This document shows positions 37,777 to 45,385 of a stretch of 64,000 bases of DNA, in pieces. Under the pieces are notes generated by a model that ran no database searches, was not told where the DNA came from, and saw only the letters and a program-made list of their open reading frames with translations. How positions within the stretch are numbered: position 1 is the first letter of the stretch; every line of letters starts with the position of its first letter. The stretch covers positions 806,001 to 870,000 of the forward strand of contig NZ_JAPDIA010000007.1 in assembly GCF_029525575.1 (NCBI RefSeq), written 5' to 3'. Source of the DNA: Cohnella rhizosphaerae. Its GTDB lineage: Bacteria > Bacillota > Bacilli > Paenibacillales > Paenibacillaceae. A program made the translations under genes and the position numbers.

Positions 37777-38396
37777 TGGCGCATGTCGCGGCTAACCAAT
37801 CATCGCACGACCACGATCACGGCCATGACGGCCATCACGACCTCGAGGCGCTTCGGACGATGGGCTTCTGGATTTTCATCATTACCGACTGTATTATCTT
37901 CGGCACGCTGTTCGCGACGTATGCCGTACTCATGAACAGCACGGCGGGCGGTCCGACCGGCGCCGACCTGTTCGAGATGCCGGGCGTCATCGCCGAGACG
38001 TTTATCCTGCTGACCAGCAGCTTCACCAGCGGTCTGGCCGTATTGTCCATGAACCGCGGAGACAAGAAGGGCCTGATCGGCTGGCTGATCGTCACCGCGC
38101 TGCTGGGCGCATCCTTTATCACGCTCGAAGTGACCGAGTTTCTGAAGATGATCGACGAGGGTGCCAAGATCTCGACCAGCGCCTTCCTGTCCGCCTTCTA
38201 CACGCTCGTCGGGACGCACGGTCTTCACGTCTCCATCGGCCTCATCTGGATGGTCGCGCTCATGCTGCAGGTAGCGAAGCGCGGCATCACGCCGGTGACC
38301 AAGCGCAAGATCGGCAATATCAGCTTGTACTGGCACTTTCTCGACGTTGTCTGGATTTTCGTCTTCACGATCGTGTACATGATGGGGGTGAGGTAA
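37776..38396 (+). CDS. qoxC: Quinol oxidase subunit III
   Basis: The 206-aa protein starts at ATG 37776 (MAHVAANQSSHDHDHGHDG) with a His-rich N-terminus and five membrane helices. FWIFIITDCIIFGTLFATYAV, ETFILLTSSFTSGLAV and TLVGTHGLHVSIGLIWM are the standard subunit III blocks. It overlaps qoxB by one base and precedes qoxD by one base, so the operon is translationally coupled. Confidence 0.92.
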   Translation: MAHVAANQSSHDHDHGHDGHHDLEALRTMGFWIFIITDCIIFGTLFATYAVLMNSTAGGPTGADLFEMPGVIAETFILLTSSFTSGLAVLSMNRGDKKGLIGWLIVTALLGASFITLEVTEFLKMIDEGAKISTSAFLSAFYTLVGTHGLHVSIGLIWMVALMLQVAKRGITPVTKRKIGNISLYWHFLDVVWIFVFTIVYMMGVR

Positions 38397-38397
38397 G

Positions 38398-38739
38398 ATG
38401 GCGCAGCATCATGACACGCACGCCTCGCACGGCGCCGACGCGCACGAGTCCCACGGCTCGCTCAAGTCCTACGTGCTAGGCTTCGTTCTGTCGCTCGTTC
38501 TGACGGCGATCCCGCTGATCCTCGTGCTGAACGATATCGTCACCGGCAATGCCGCCGACGTCGTCCTGCTCGTAACGGCCGTCCTGCAGTTCGTCGTGCA
38601 GCTGTTCTTCTTCATGCACTTGAAGGAAGAGAAGAAGCCGCGCTACAACCTGATGACGCTGCTGCTCGGCCTCGTCATCGTCGTGACGATCGTCGCGGGC
38701 TCCATCTGGATCATGAAGTACAATATGGTGGCGCATTGA
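38398..38739 (+). CDS. qoxD: Quinol oxidase subunit IV
   Basis: The 113-aa last gene of the operon has a His-rich N-terminus (QHHDTHASHGADAHESHG) followed by three helices, including AVLQFVVQLFFFMHLKEE, the CyoD/QoxD signature. Subunit IV assists assembly of the oxidase. A strong terminator follows. Confidence 0.92.
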   Translation: MAQHHDTHASHGADAHESHGSLKSYVLGFVLSLVLTAIPLILVLNDIVTGNAADVVLLVTAVLQFVVQLFFFMHLKEEKKPRYNLMTLLLGLVIVVTIVAGSIWIMKYNMVAH

Positions 38740-38776
38740 TCCCCTTTGCGGGAAATGAAACACACGCATAGCTATT

Positions 38777-38810
38777 GAGAGAGCAGCCCGACGGGCTGCT
38801 CTCTCTTTGC
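38777..38810 (+). terminator. Terminator of the qox operon
   Basis: A perfect 13-bp stem (GAGAGAGCAGCCC, loop GAC) is followed by TTTGC. Confidence 0.85.
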
Positions 38811-38889
38811 ATGCGATCCTGGCCGACGGCGATTTGTGGAAAGGAACCGTTTGTTCGCAGGGCCGGAGCCTCTCGGAAGCTGCGGTGGT

Positions 38890-39085
38890 CGAAAAACCTG
38901 CATATGTGCATGCATGATCTGCTGACCAGCGACACTCGATGTAAAGCCTGCAAATATGAAGGTATATTTTAGTTATAAGCCGGAAATGGAGCCAATGAAG
39001 GAAAATAACTGCGCATATGCAGCTATTTTATATAAAAAAGGCAGATATCGGTCGAAATAGATGTATATTTGCAGGCATTATAGCG
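38890..39085. repeat. Diverged CTGCATATG-type repeats after the qox operon
   Basis: Related segments start at 38898 (CTGCATATGTGCAT), 38948 (CTGCAAATATGAAGG) and 39009 (CTGCGCATATGCAGC), spaced 50 and 61 bp, with an inverted relative (TATATTTGCAGG) at 39063. The stretch is AT-rich against its surroundings and has no convincing gene. Confidence 0.55.
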
Positions 39086-39400
39086 AAGGCGTTACGAAAG
39101 GGGGCGATAGGCGGGCCCGTCGGAACGGCTGGCGGATGAGCCGCCGACAGGCGTTGTGTGCGTTAACTGAATTTCTAAGATCCGCCGATTTGAAAAGGAC
39201 CGTCAGGGCGATCTGCGATCACCACGACGGTCTTCCTGAAACCGATAAGGCGGGGGGGTTGAGGGGGGCGGCGGGAAAATATGGCTGCTGGAGCAAGCCG
39301 GCGCTGCATGCGATAAAAGCAACGTTACTGAAGCGACAAGGGCGCCGGAGCGTGCCGCAAGCCATAGAAACAGGGCTGCAGGTACTTCGGGACGGGACGT
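39086..39400. other. Intergenic region, nothing recognised
   Basis: A plus-strand frame spans 39061-39450, but it has no ribosome site or family resemblance and overlaps the end of the convergent gene. I see no RNA gene or terminator here. Confidence 0.5.
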
Positions 39401-40915
39401 TCATGATCTTGCGAGATCCGTCTCCGGCCCGCTCGGCAGCTCCACAATGACGGCCGACTTGTCGTCGGATTTCTTGTGGCGCGGATGCCGTTCGCAGTCG
39501 GGATCGAGCGCCTCCTCGCGTTCAAGCTCGTCCATGTAAGAGTCGATGCCGCGTTCGTCGAGCGCGTCGGCGAGCTTTTCCCATTTGCGGGAATCTTCGT
39601 CATTCTCGATGAAGTGGAACATGCCGTCGGTTATCGCGTAAATCCGGACGACGTTGGCGCACGAGATGCGCCCGTATTCCATCGTATATGCGAGCGCCGG
39701 GTCCCCGTTCATAACGGCGTAGCCGTCCGGCGCGTTGGCTTTGTCGCGATTGCACTTGAACACGGGTTTCAGCCGATGCGATACCTTCTCCGCCGGCGTG
39801 CCGTTCTTGAGCAGCTGCTGCTTGGCTTGCAGCGCCTTCAGGTCGAACGCCGCCACTTGATTGCGGGTCAGCGTCCGGACGCTTCCGTCGCTGTATCGCG
39901 CGAGCAGCATGCAGTCTCCGGCCTGCACGTATTCGAGGTGCGTGTGCCGCCATCGGACGATCGCGAACACCGCGCCCCAGCGCTTCCACTTGGCGGCGAC
40001 GTCGACGCCCGCGGCGAGCATGCGCTGCATCAGCGACGCATTAGCGCGCAGGACGGCTTCGGCCAGATCGAAATCTGCCCCGAGAGCACCAGCACCGGCG
40101 CCAGAGCCAGCGTCAGTGTCAGCGCCAGCGCCAGCACCAACGTCAGCGCAAGCACCAGCACCAGCGCCAGAATCGGCGTCAGCGCCGGTACCAGCGCCCA
40201 GCGCTTCGACGAGCAGCGCGGCGGCGATGCGGCCGCCCGTAAAGCCCGCTTCATCCTCGTATGGGAGCATCGCGGACACGCCGTCCACGACGCCGTACAC
40301 ATGGGCTTCCGGATCGACGACGAGCGCGTCCTCGTTCGCCGAAGCGGCGCTGCCCGGGCGGGTCGCGGACATGACCTTCACGCCGTAGGGCAAGCCCAGC
40401 TCCCGGTACGCCTGCTTCCACCGGTTCAGCAGCGCCTCGTCGGGAACGTCCGGCCGGAAGTCGAGCTTCAGGTACGTAAGGATGGCCGGCAGGCGGAAGT
40501 CGTCCGTCTCGAGCATGGCGCGTTCCTTGCCATCCTCCTTCATCCGGTTCAGCGCCGCCAGGCTCACCGCGTACCCGAGTCCTTGCCCGGCAAACGCGGG
40601 ATCGACGCCGACCATATGCAAGTAGCCCCAGTCCTCGCCCCATTCCGGTTCCTGCCAGGCGCAGGCGGTCGCCACGGGGACTCCATCGCGGCACAGGAAC
40701 AGCACCCTGCCCGGCCGGTAATAAAAATGCGATTGAATACGTTCGCGGAAGCTGCGCTCCCAGCCGAACGCGAGCTTGACGATCCGCTCCCAATGCGCCT
40801 CGTCGCCCGGCTGAAAGCTGCGGCAGGTATATCCTTCCGGCAGCCGGAAAGGGGGCAGATCGGCCAAGCTCGCCCTGCGCATCACAAGCTGCGGAAGCTG
40901 TCTCTGTTGCGTCAT
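39401..40915 (-). CDS. GNAT acetyltransferase fused to a PP2C-type phosphatase
   Basis: The 504-aa frame starts at ATG 40915 (MTQQRQLPQLVMRRAS), 2 bp after the oxidoreductase stop. Residues 1-175 are a GNAT N-acetyltransferase (YLHMVGVDPAFAGQGLGYAV is the acetyl-CoA loop). From an internal ATG at 40372 a PP2C Ser/Thr phosphatase begins (TRPGS, NEDALVVD, VYGVVDGVSAM, IYAITDGMFHF). PP2C metal Asp residues are present. A Gly/Ala/Asp-rich insertion of about 40 residues interrupts the PP2C domain. The fusion may be real. A one-base error upstream of the internal ATG would instead give two adjacent genes, since a TGA is waiting in the +1 frame at GCGTGAAGGTCATG. Confidence 0.72.
   Translation of the reverse strand: MTQQRQLPQLVMRRASLADLPPFRLPEGYTCRSFQPGDEAHWERIVKLAFGWERSFRERIQSHFYYRPGRVLFLCRDGVPVATACAWQEPEWGEDWGYLHMVGVDPAFAGQGLGYAVSLAALNRMKEDGKERAMLETDDFRLPAILTYLKLDFRPDVPDEALLNRWKQAYRELGLPYGVKVMSATRPGSAASANEDALVVDPEAHVYGVVDGVSAMLPYEDEAGFTGGRIAAALLVEALGAGTGADADSGAGAGACADVGAGAGADTDAGSGAGAGALGADFDLAEAVLRANASLMQRMLAAGVDVAAKWKRWGAVFAIVRWRHTHLEYVQAGDCMLLARYSDGSVRTLTRNQVAAFDLKALQAKQQLLKNGTPAEKVSHRLKPVFKCNRDKANAPDGYAVMNGDPALAYTMEYGRISCANVVRIYAITDGMFHFIENDEDSRKWEKLADALDERGIDSYMDELEREEALDPDCERHPRHKKSDDKSAVIVELPSGPETDLARS
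40080..40205 (-). repeat. Hexanucleotide-type repeat inside the PP2C coding region
   Basis: About 125 bp made of CCAGCG/CCAGCA/CGTCAG hexamers encode GAGAGAD-like dipeptide runs. Length change in steps of six would keep the frame. Confidence 0.75.
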
Positions 40916-40917
40916 CG

Positions 40918-42163
40918 TTACGGTCTCCTCGTCGGCTTCATATGCTTGCGAAACTTGCGAAAATCGGGCATCGCCACCGGCTCGCCGCCTCTGGCGCGGG
41001 ACTGCACGGACAACGGGAAGACGGCGCTCCATTCGACCGCGTCGTACACGTCGATGAGGGGCTGCCTGCGGTCCCGGACGGCCAACGCGAATTCTTCCAG
41101 CGCGAGATGGTTGGAGCCGCCGTGGCCAGCGAGGCCGCTCTCGGCGGCTTCGCGGTCGAGACGGACCCAGGCTGGCGGATCGAACGCGACCGCATAGCTG
41201 CCGAGCGGCTCCCATACGCCCTCCGGCGCGCCGCCCCAAGAGGGCGTCCGCATCGGGGGAGCGGCCTTCAAGCCAGACGAGGTCCTCTTCGTTGTCGTGA
41301 CGGCGCGACGCGTATGCGCCTCTCGTGCCTTGCAGCGAGTAGCTGTGCATATTATGCGGGCGCGGCGACGTCCAGTCGACCCGAAGGGCGATGAGCACGC
41401 CGGCCTCCGTCGTCAGGTGAGCGACGGCCGAATCGCCTTGCTTCCAGTAGCCGTCCTGCGCAGCCGGATGATCGGCGCCGAATTTGTCGCGAAAATAGTG
41501 CTGCAGCGCGCGCGAATTAGAAGTGAAGGCGGACAAGCTCGCGAGCCTGTCCCCGCCTTCGCGTCCGAGCCACAGCCATTTGGCGAGCGGGCCGATCGAA
41601 TGCGTCGGGTAATTCAGCCCGTCGTAATCGCGATGAAGCTCGCCCCGCCAGGTCAGCGAGCCGTCCTCCGTATGGACGGCATGGCGCAGGTCGTGAATGT
41701 ATCCGCCCTCCAGGTACGTGATCTCGCCGAAGACGCCGGCCTCCGCCATGCGCTGGACCGTCATGCTGGCGCGCTCGAAGCAATAATTTTCGGACATCAT
41801 GTACGTCAATCCGGTCGACTCCACCGTCTCGACCAGCTCCCACGCATCCTCCAGCGTGTGCGCGGCGGTCACTTCGCTCAGCACGTGCTTGCCGGCCCGC
41901 AGCGCCCGTACCGCCTGGCGAGCGTGCAGCAGCATCGGGCTTGCGAGCAATACGGCGTCGACATCGGGATCCTCCAGCAGCCTATCATAATCCGTATACC
42001 CCTTCAGTTCGGGATATTCGGCCTGCCACAAGCGTACCGTGTCTTCCCGCAGATCGCAGATGGCGGACAGCCGGACGAGGTGCGACAGCGCCTCGATCGT
42101 CGCCTTGAATCTGCCGCCCCGGTTGCCGCCCACGATGCCCAGGCGCAATGGCTTCGCATCCAT
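40918..42163 (-). CDS. Gfo/Idh/MocA-family oxidoreductase (frameshifted)
   Basis: This NAD(P)-dependent sugar dehydrogenase-like protein is about 414 aa. The start ATG 42163 follows GGAGG. A Rossmann motif LGIVGGNRGGRFKATIEAL opens the protein. The usual EKP motif reads KHVLSEVTAAHTLEDAWELV, so the catalytic-region Lys is missing, as in one subgroup common in Paenibacillaceae ABC sugar loci. YMMSENYCFERASMTVQRM follows. The G5 run 41255-41259 carries an extra base, and repair gives EGRSPMRTPSWGGAPEGVW and the C-terminus KFRKHMKPTRRP. It is coupled to the transporter genes upstream. The substrate is unknown. Confidence 0.82.
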
Positions 42164-42181
42164 CGTTACAGCCTCCGTTCC

Positions 42182-43012
42182 TTATTTGACGGACCCGATG
42201 ACGAGTCCTTTTTTGATATGGCTCTGCAGCGCGACATAGATGGCGATCGGCGGGATCGAGGTCATGAACAGCCCGGCGAGCAGCAGCGGATAGTCCGTGT
42301 CGAACCGCTTCAGAATCGTTGCCACCGCGACCGTCATCGTCTTCAGGTCGTCGGACTGCAGGAAAATCAGCGGCGTGAACAGATCGTTCCACCAGCCTGT
42401 CGTATTGAAAATGGCCAGCGTGACGATTCCGGGAACCGACAGCGGCATCACGATCCGCGCGAGCGTCTGGACATAGGAGATGCCGTCGATTTTGCCTGCC
42501 TCCAGCACTTCGTTCGGAATGCCGCGCATGAGCGCGACAAGCAGGAAGATGTTCGAGGGGACGGCGGTCACGGCCCAGATGAGGATGACGGATCCCGGGT
42601 GGTCGACGAGCCCGAGCCGGGACATGAGCACGAAGTTCGGGATGACGAACGTGATGCCCGGTATCGCCATCGTCGCGATGACGATCATGTACAGACCGGA
42701 CCGATAGGGGAACCGCAGCTTCGCGAAGGCGAAGGATGCGGGGACGGACAGCACGATCGTCACGGCGAACGCGAGCAGCGCGTCCAGCAGCGTATTGCCG
42801 AACAGGCGAAGGACGTCGAAGCGGTAGTACAGCGCTTTGAAGTTGTCGAGGTGCCACGCGTCGGGCAGCCCGCCGGGATTTTGGAAAAAGTCGACCGAGG
42901 TCCGCGAGCTGTTCACGGCCATATAGACGATCGGATAAAAGTCGACGATCGCGATCGCGACGAGAACGGCGTATACGATCAAACGAACGGGTAAAGCTTT
43001 TCGGCTGGCCAT
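42182..43012 (-). CDS. Carbohydrate ABC transporter permease, MalG-like
   Basis: The 276-aa inner-membrane subunit starts at ATG 43012 (MASRKALPVRLIVYAVL) after AGGAG. Six helices are expected, and the ATPase-docking EAA loop reads EAGKIDGISYVQTLARIVMP. It pairs with the permease encoded 20 bp upstream. No ATPase gene is in the locus; such Paenibacillaceae systems usually share MsmX elsewhere. Confidence 0.92.
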   Translation of the reverse strand: MASRKALPVRLIVYAVLVAIAIVDFYPIVYMAVNSSRTSVDFFQNPGGLPDAWHLDNFKALYYRFDVLRLFGNTLLDALLAFAVTIVLSVPASFAFAKLRFPYRSGLYMIVIATMAIPGITFVIPNFVLMSRLGLVDHPGSVILIWAVTAVPSNIFLLVALMRGIPNEVLEAGKIDGISYVQTLARIVMPLSVPGIVTLAIFNTTGWWNDLFTPLIFLQSDDLKTMTVAVATILKRFDTDYPLLLAGLFMTSIPPIAIYVALQSHIKKGLVIGSVK

Positions 43013-43032
43013 CGCTAACCGCTCCTGTCTGG

Positions 43033-43905
43033 CTAGTCTTGATAACGGTTCGACAACCGGATTTGCACCCATGACGCCAATAGCGCGATGGCGAACAGCA
43101 CGATCGACAGCGCGCTGGCATAGCCCAGTTGGTCGGGCGTTTGAAACGCCTTGATATAAATCATGTAATCGATCGGCGTCGTCTCGCGTCCGGGGCCGCC
43201 TTGCGTGACGGCATAAACGAGCGAGAAGAGGCCGATGAAGCAGTAGATCGCGTTGGTCACGGTAAAATAAACGATGGTCGGCACGAGCGACGGTATCGTG
43301 ATGTGGAACAGACGCTGCCACCAGCCGGCGCCGTCCAGATCGGCCGATTCGAAGATCTCGTGCGAGATGGCGGACAGGCCTGATAAAAAGATGAGCGCGC
43401 CTTGCCCGAGCGTCTGCCAGTAGAAGCAGAAGATGAGCACCATAAAGGCGGTCGGCACCTGGGTCAGCCATTCCGTCTTGCCGTCGGTCAGCCCGAGCGC
43501 ATGCAAGAGCTGATTGACGACGCCGGATTGGGCGAACATCATCTTCATCAGCATGCCGACGACGACGGACGACAGAATCGTCGGGATATAGTAGAGCGAG
43601 CGGAAAAAGCGCCAGCCGCGGACTTCCTCGAACAGCAGCACCGAGACGACGAGCGACAAGAGCAGGATGCCGGGAATCGACAGCAGGAATACGGCGTTGT
43701 TCCGCAGCAGCGTCCATAGCTCGCCATTGGTGAATATAAACGTATAATTGCGTAGGCCAATCCAATGCGACTCGGCCCCGTTCCATTTCGTGAAGCTGTG
43801 GAAGAACGTATTGACCATCGGGTAAAACACGATCGCGGCCAGTGCCGCAAAAGCCGGCAGCAGCGACAGGTAGCCTGTCATGGACTCTTTGGTGCGAAAA
43901 TGCAT
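43033..43905 (-). CDS. Carbohydrate ABC transporter permease, MalF-like
   Basis: The 290-aa permease starts at ATG 43905 (MHFRTKESMTGYLSLLPA). An in-frame TTG at 43914 is too close to the GCGAGG site. The EAA loop is ESADLDGAGWWQRLFHITIP. A terminator-like hairpin separates it from the binding-protein gene upstream, a common way of making more binding protein than permease. Confidence 0.92.
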   Translation of the reverse strand: MHFRTKESMTGYLSLLPAFAALAAIVFYPMVNTFFHSFTKWNGAESHWIGLRNYTFIFTNGELWTLLRNNAVFLLSIPGILLLSLVVSVLLFEEVRGWRFFRSLYYIPTILSSVVVGMLMKMMFAQSGVVNQLLHALGLTDGKTEWLTQVPTAFMVLIFCFYWQTLGQGALIFLSGLSAISHEIFESADLDGAGWWQRLFHITIPSLVPTIVYFTVTNAIYCFIGLFSLVYAVTQGGPGRETTPIDYMIYIKAFQTPDQLGYASALSIVLFAIALLASWVQIRLSNRYQD

Positions 43906-43926
43906 CGGCGGCAAGCCTCGCTTTAT

Positions 43927-43963
43927 AAAAAAATGAGGCCTTCACGGAAAGGAATGAAGGCCT
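43927..43963 (-). terminator. Attenuating terminator between binding-protein and permease genes
   Basis: On the minus strand AGGCCTTCA pairs with TGAAGGCCT (9 bp) and is followed by CATTTTTTT. The permease start lies just beyond, so partial read-through is expected. Confidence 0.8.
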
Positions 43964-43983
43964 GGGCAGAGCGGACGGCAAGC

Positions 43984-45360
43984 CTATCTTTGTTTGTTGA
44001 TCTCGTCTCGCTTCTGGTCAAGCTTGACGAGAAAATCGCGAACGTCCAGCTGCTGCTTGACGACAAGCTCGTTCATCGAGCTGATATAATCGGACAGCTC
44101 CGACGGGTAGATGTTGTCTGGCCAGAAGATGGTGGACGGTTCGCCGGCCCACTCCTGCTGCTTGACGACGTACGGGTCGTTCGTGAATTCGCCCGGGTCG
44201 ACGTTCTTCAGGTTCAGCAGCTTGCCGTAGCCGTCCTTGAACCGCGCGACCTGCTCTTCCTTGCTCACGAGGAAGAGGATGAATTTCACCGCTTCCTCCG
44301 GATGCTTGGACGACTTCGAGACGACGAAGTCCGCTCCCGTGCCTCCGATGCCTCCGTTTTTCACGAGGACCTCGGCGTTGAAGTCGGGGATCTTCATCAT
44401 GCCCAGGTCGTCGCCGAGCGCGGCGCGGGCGTCGTTCAGGTAGCCGTAGCCGCCGAAGATCAGCGCGACCTTGCGGTTGTAGAATTGCGTCTGCGGCTGG
44501 TCGTTCGTGACGAAGCCGTTCTTGTACAGCTGGACATAGCCTTGCATCACCTGGAGCAGCTTCGGGTTGTTGAAGTTCATCTTCCCGTTGACGATATCGT
44601 TGATGCCGGGCGTGCCGACCGTCTGGGCGAACCAGTAGTCAAGGAAGTAGACGAAGTCGCCGTCCTGCTCGGAGCCGATCGGCGTGACGCCGCTGTCCTT
44701 CAGCTTCTGCAGCATCGCCACGAAGTCGTCGTAGGTGGCCGGAGGGTTCTGCTCCGGATCGAGGCCCGCGGCCGCGAACAGCTTCTTGTTGTACAAAATG
44801 CCGATCGTGCCGTCGCTGCCGTCGGGGACGCCGTAAATCGTACCCTTATCGGCGAAGTTCTCGGTAACGGCATTCCAGCCCGTCATCGCGTCGATATCCG
44901 ACGGCTTCAAGTAGTCGTTGAGCGGCTGGATGAACGACTTCAAGTCCATCGTATAGTTGCCGGACCAGAGATTGGTGACGTCGGGACCGTTGTTGGCGAT
45001 GCCCGCCGTCTGGAACTTCGTCATCGCGTTCGTGCCGTCGGGAATGTCCTGGATAACGATCTCGACGTTCGGGTTGGCGGCCTCATAGCGCGCGATCGCT
45101 TTATAGATGTAGAAGTCTTCCTTCTTCTTCGTCTTGTCGTTCTCGTCGATCGTCGGATAGGACGTGTTCCAGAAGACGAGCTTGGTTTTCTCCCCGGTAC
45201 TTGCACCTGCCGAAGCCGACGAAGCCGAAGCGGTCCCGCCGCTGGCGCTTGCGCTGCCTGTGCCGTTCGAGCCGTTCGCGTCGTTGCTGCCGCAAGCGGA
45301 CAGCAGCGCGAGGCTGCCGGCCAGCAGCAGCGCCAGCGCCTTGCGTTGATTGCTCTGCAT
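43984..45360 (-). CDS. Extracellular sugar-binding lipoprotein of ABC transporter
   Basis: The 458-aa family 1 solute-binding protein starts at ATG 45360 with a lipoprotein signal (LAGSLALLSACGSND) and a low-complexity Ser/Gly/Ala tether. The body shows KLVFWNTSYPTIDEND, GIANNGPDVTNLWSG, GTIYGVPDGSDGTIGILYNK and HPEEAVKFILFLVSKEEQ, typical of oligosaccharide binders. Position after a YesMN-type pair and before two permeases supports sugar uptake. The sugar is not identifiable. Confidence 0.93.
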   Translation of the reverse strand: MQSNQRKALALLLAGSLALLSACGSNDANGSNGTGSASASGGTASASSASAGASTGEKTKLVFWNTSYPTIDENDKTKKKEDFYIYKAIARYEAANPNVEIVIQDIPDGTNAMTKFQTAGIANNGPDVTNLWSGNYTMDLKSFIQPLNDYLKPSDIDAMTGWNAVTENFADKGTIYGVPDGSDGTIGILYNKKLFAAAGLDPEQNPPATYDDFVAMLQKLKDSGVTPIGSEQDGDFVYFLDYWFAQTVGTPGINDIVNGKMNFNNPKLLQVMQGYVQLYKNGFVTNDQPQTQFYNRKVALIFGGYGYLNDARAALGDDLGMMKIPDFNAEVLVKNGGIGGTGADFVVSKSSKHPEEAVKFILFLVSKEEQVARFKDGYGKLLNLKNVDPGEFTNDPYVVKQQEWAGEPSTIFWPDNIYPSELSDYISSMNELVVKQQLDVRDFLVKLDQKRDEINKQR

Positions 45361-45385
45361 GGTTCTGTTTTCGCCCCTTATCTGC

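Noticed and set aside
34801..38739. Cytochrome c oxidase (ctaCDEF)
   Set aside because: Subunit II has no CuA Cys motif or heme c site, and the gene order and subunit IV match the quinol oxidase qoxABCD.
39061..39450. Plus-strand frame of 129 codons
   Set aside because: It begins inside an AT-rich repeat, lacks a ribosome site and family resemblance, and overlaps the end of the GNAT-PP2C gene.
42182..43981. A 599-codon permease
   Set aside because: The N-terminal half is the out-of-frame shadow of the upstream permease. The real start with a ribosome site is at 43012.
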